A stretch of DNA of 64,000 nucleotides from Aminobacter ciceronei (GTDB lineage Bacteria; Pseudomonadota; Alphaproteobacteria; Rhizobiales; Rhizobiaceae). Where the stretch lies: assembly GCF_014138625.1 (NCBI RefSeq), contig NZ_JACJHY010000003.1:1-64000 (forward strand). Direction: 5' to 3'. The position numbers and the translations under genes are program-made. Of the stretch, positions 62,564 through 64,000 are shown piece by piece; position 1 is the first letter of the stretch, and every line of letters begins with the position of its first letter. A model generated the notes under the pieces. The model had not been told where the DNA came from, searched no databases, and saw only the letters and a list, made by a program, of their open reading frames with translations.

Positions 62564-63468
62564 TGGGTCAGTCCCTTGACGATGGTCTGAGTGGTGACGC
62601 TCAACAGGTCGAGATAGGTCGGCACCGGGCCGCTCTCATCGCTCAGCGAGTCGACATAGAGCACGCCGCCATATTTTGCCCCGGTCTCGCGTGCGACCTG
62701 CTCGGCAGGCTTCGACGACACGGTGCTTTCGCTGAACACGGCCGGAATGCCGTTGGCCTTGACGAGGTCGATCACCTTGCGCACCTGCTGGGGAGTGCCT
62801 TGCTGGTCGGCATTGATCGGCCAAAGATAGACCTCCTTCAGCCCGAAGTCGCGCGCCAGGTAGGAGAAGGCGCCTTCACTGGTGGCGAGCCAGCGGCGCT
62901 CGGCAGGGATGGTCTCGATGGCCTTGTGAATCGGCGCCACCGTCGCCTTGATCTTCTCGGCATAGGCGGCGGCGTTCCTGGCGTAGACCTCGGCGTTTTC
63001 AGGGTCTTTCTCGGCGAAGGCCTTGCGAATGTTCTCGACATAGATCAGCGCCGCCTCTGGAGACATCCAGGCATGCGGGTTGGGCTTGCCCGTATAGGGA
63101 CCCTCGGCGATGCCCATCGGCACAACGCCATCGGAGACGACGGCCTGGCTGACGCCGTCGAGGTTTTCGAAGAACTTCTGGAACCACAGTTCGAGGTTCA
63201 GGCCGTTCCACAAAACGAGGTCGGCCTTCTGGGCGCGCAGGATGTCGCCCGGCGTCGGCTGGTAGTTGTGAATCTCGGCATTGGGCTTGGTGATCGATTC
63301 CACCTCGGCTGCGTCGCCGGCGACGTTGCGGGCGATGTCGGCGATCACGGTGAAGGTGGTCACCACCTTCATCTTGCCGCCCGCCGCGCTGTCCTGAGAG
63401 CAGGCCGAAAGCCCGAGCGCCGCCGCAAGCAGAGCGATGGCGGCGAAGGTGGTGCGAAGTGCTGTCAT
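62560..63468 (-). CDS. sitA: Manganese/iron ABC transporter substrate-binding protein SitA
   Basis: A 302-residue cluster A-I metal-binding protein. The signal ends in LGLSACSQD, a lipobox with Cys at 23. Metal ligands align with PsaA: H67 in EIHNYQ, H132 in NPHAWM, E198 in SEGAFSYL and D273 in YVDSL; these suit Mn2+ (or Fe2+). There is no His-rich loop of the zinc type (ZnuA). It heads the sitABCD operon, and a Mur-like inverted repeat lies upstream. Confidence 0.92.
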   Translation of the reverse strand: MTALRTTFAAIALLAAALGLSACSQDSAAGGKMKVVTTFTVIADIARNVAGDAAEVESITKPNAEIHNYQPTPGDILRAQKADLVLWNGLNLELWFQKFFENLDGVSQAVVSDGVVPMGIAEGPYTGKPNPHAWMSPEAALIYVENIRKAFAEKDPENAEVYARNAAAYAEKIKATVAPIHKAIETIPAERRWLATSEGAFSYLARDFGLKEVYLWPINADQQGTPQQVRKVIDLVKANGIPAVFSESTVSSKPAEQVARETGAKYGGVLYVDSLSDESGPVPTYLDLLSVTTQTIVKGLTQ

Positions 63469-63553
63469 GGTAATCCCGTTTCAGAATGCCGCACCGAAGG
63501 GGCGGCAGCTACGGTGCCTTACCTAATGGCAGTTGGTGCGCCTGTCAATGCAA

Positions 63554-63570
63554 TTGCAAATCGTTTGCAA
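63554..63570. promoter_or_regulatory. Mur/Fur-type inverted repeat upstream of sitA
   Basis: TTGCAAA-TCG-TTTGCAA is a perfect 7-bp inverted repeat with a 3-bp centre, overlapping TGCAATTGCA (63549-63558) on its left. It lies 86 bases before the sitA start. Rhizobial sit operons are known to be repressed by the manganese-responsive Fur homologue Mur at TGCAA-rich sites, which fits. Confidence 0.65.
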
Positions 63571-63974
63571 GTAGAGATGTGACTGTCGCTTACTGAACCT
63601 TCCGAAGTGGTCTTGTTGCGCGGGCGACGGCAGGCAGGATGGTCGATGCGTGGATAGCTTGTTGACGCTTTTAGCTTCTTTTTAGCTCCCACAGATCGGC
63701 TATGCCGCGATCCGTCCGATCGCCAGCGTCGCCAACATCTCGGGGCCTTTTTGATGCAACGTGGCAGAATGAGCGCCCCTGGCGACGAGACTAATCTCCC
63801 TCCTTGTGGGGGAGATGGCCGGCAGGCCATCACGGCGGGGAGGGTTGGCTTCGTATAGCGCGGGCCGTCTTCCACTTGCTCCCACGCGGGGGACACGCAT
63901 CGCCCCACTTCACCTGGGGATGAACGGCGACATAATCTTTTGCAACTGAGTGTCATCTGGCACATAGTCGCGCC
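63571..63974. other. Intergenic region at the right edge
   Basis: About 400 bases. It includes the far upstream part of the sit promoter and a repeat at 63778-63905. Minus-strand open frames seen in it look like chance frames across the repeat. Confidence 0.5.
63778..63905. repeat. RIME-like intergenic repeat at the right edge
   Basis: The segment with CTCCCTCCTTGTGGGGGAGATGGCCGGCAGGCCAT and then GGCGGGGAGGG is typical in form of the rhizobial elements with CTCCCC...GGGGAG ends and the ATGGCCGGCAGGCCAT palindrome. Confidence 0.6.
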
Positions 63975-64000
63975 ATGACGAAGACGCCTGTGAAACATGC
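63975..64000 (+). CDS. Possible start of a gene cut by the window end
   Basis: ATG at 63975 opens MTKTPVKHA and runs off the window. The upstream sequence is AT-rich enough for a promoter (CATAATCTTTTGCAACTGAG), but no strong ribosome site is seen. Product cannot be named. Confidence 0.3.

Overview
The window looks like chromosomal DNA of a GC-rich alphaproteobacterium of the order Hyphomicrobiales (Rhizobiales), probably Phyllobacteriaceae-like (Mesorhizobium or Aminobacter type). The grounds are an aglREFGAK alpha-glucoside operon in the rhizobial order, a sitABCD metal transporter with a Mur-like inverted repeat in its promoter, RIME-like intergenic palindromic repeats, and dense operons joined by ATGA overlaps. 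This placement is inferred from gene content; no 16S, tRNA or other marker lies in the window. I saw no tRNA, rRNA, CRISPR array or intact insertion sequence.

Layout. (1) 0.1-10.5 kb: a small FMN-binding stress protein and a giant 3250-residue autotransporter adhesin with a glycine-rich N-terminus and about 22 PATR repeats. (2) 10.8-16.2 kb: a winged-helix regulator divergent from an RND efflux pair, with a perfect 12-bp palindrome between them. (3) 16.4-18.8 kb: a GNAT acetyltransferase and a family 3 glycosidase. (4) 18.8-42.4 kb and 47.1-51.9 kb: two blocks of a large catabolic island. Block one has a BASS-type transporter, LysR, a flavin monooxygenase, a zeta-class GST with an ABM monooxygenase, MarR, a five-gene dipeptide-type ABC transporter, an amidase with a tiny AtzG-like partner, a DadA-type oxidase, an SDR, a cytosolic gamma-glutamyltransferase-like enzyme, a haem-oxygenase-fold diiron protein with two [2Fe-2S] ferredoxins, an aldehyde dehydrogenase, a TauE-type permease and an ornithine cyclodeaminase-like protein. 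Block two has a second, nearly identical diiron protein, a GlcG/HbpS-like protein, a ferredoxin-FAD reductase, a type-B carboxylesterase and a GntR/FCD regulator. (5) 42.4-47.1 kb: an unrelated insert with a YjhX-type toxin, small exported proteins, and an ECF sigma / anti-sigma / subtilase operon. (6) 51.9-59.8 kb: the aglR-aglEFGAK operon with two AglR-type operators. (7) 60.0-63.5 kb: sitABCD.

The most interesting result is the island in (4). Its promoter gaps share a short element with core CAGTAT (full form ATAC-T-GTAT, often followed by CCAAA), which I found at eight places in 28 kb, plus a weaker site in front of the GntR gene. The sites sit before nearly every transcription unit of the island and before both diiron-protein operons, which suggests one regulon, most simply under the GntR/FCD protein. 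The gene set reads as uptake (ABC, BASS), hydrolysis (amidase, GGT-like, esterase), oxidation by a proposed multicomponent diiron oxygenase (HDO protein, two ferredoxins, reductase and perhaps a small effector), then aldehyde, amine and imine processing. I do not recognise the substrate and do not know of a described pathway with this combination.

Two genes look frameshifted (22.2-22.6 kb and 22.75-23.1 kb). Intergenic repeats occur at 34.9, 38.5, 54.7, 59.9 and 63.8 kb.
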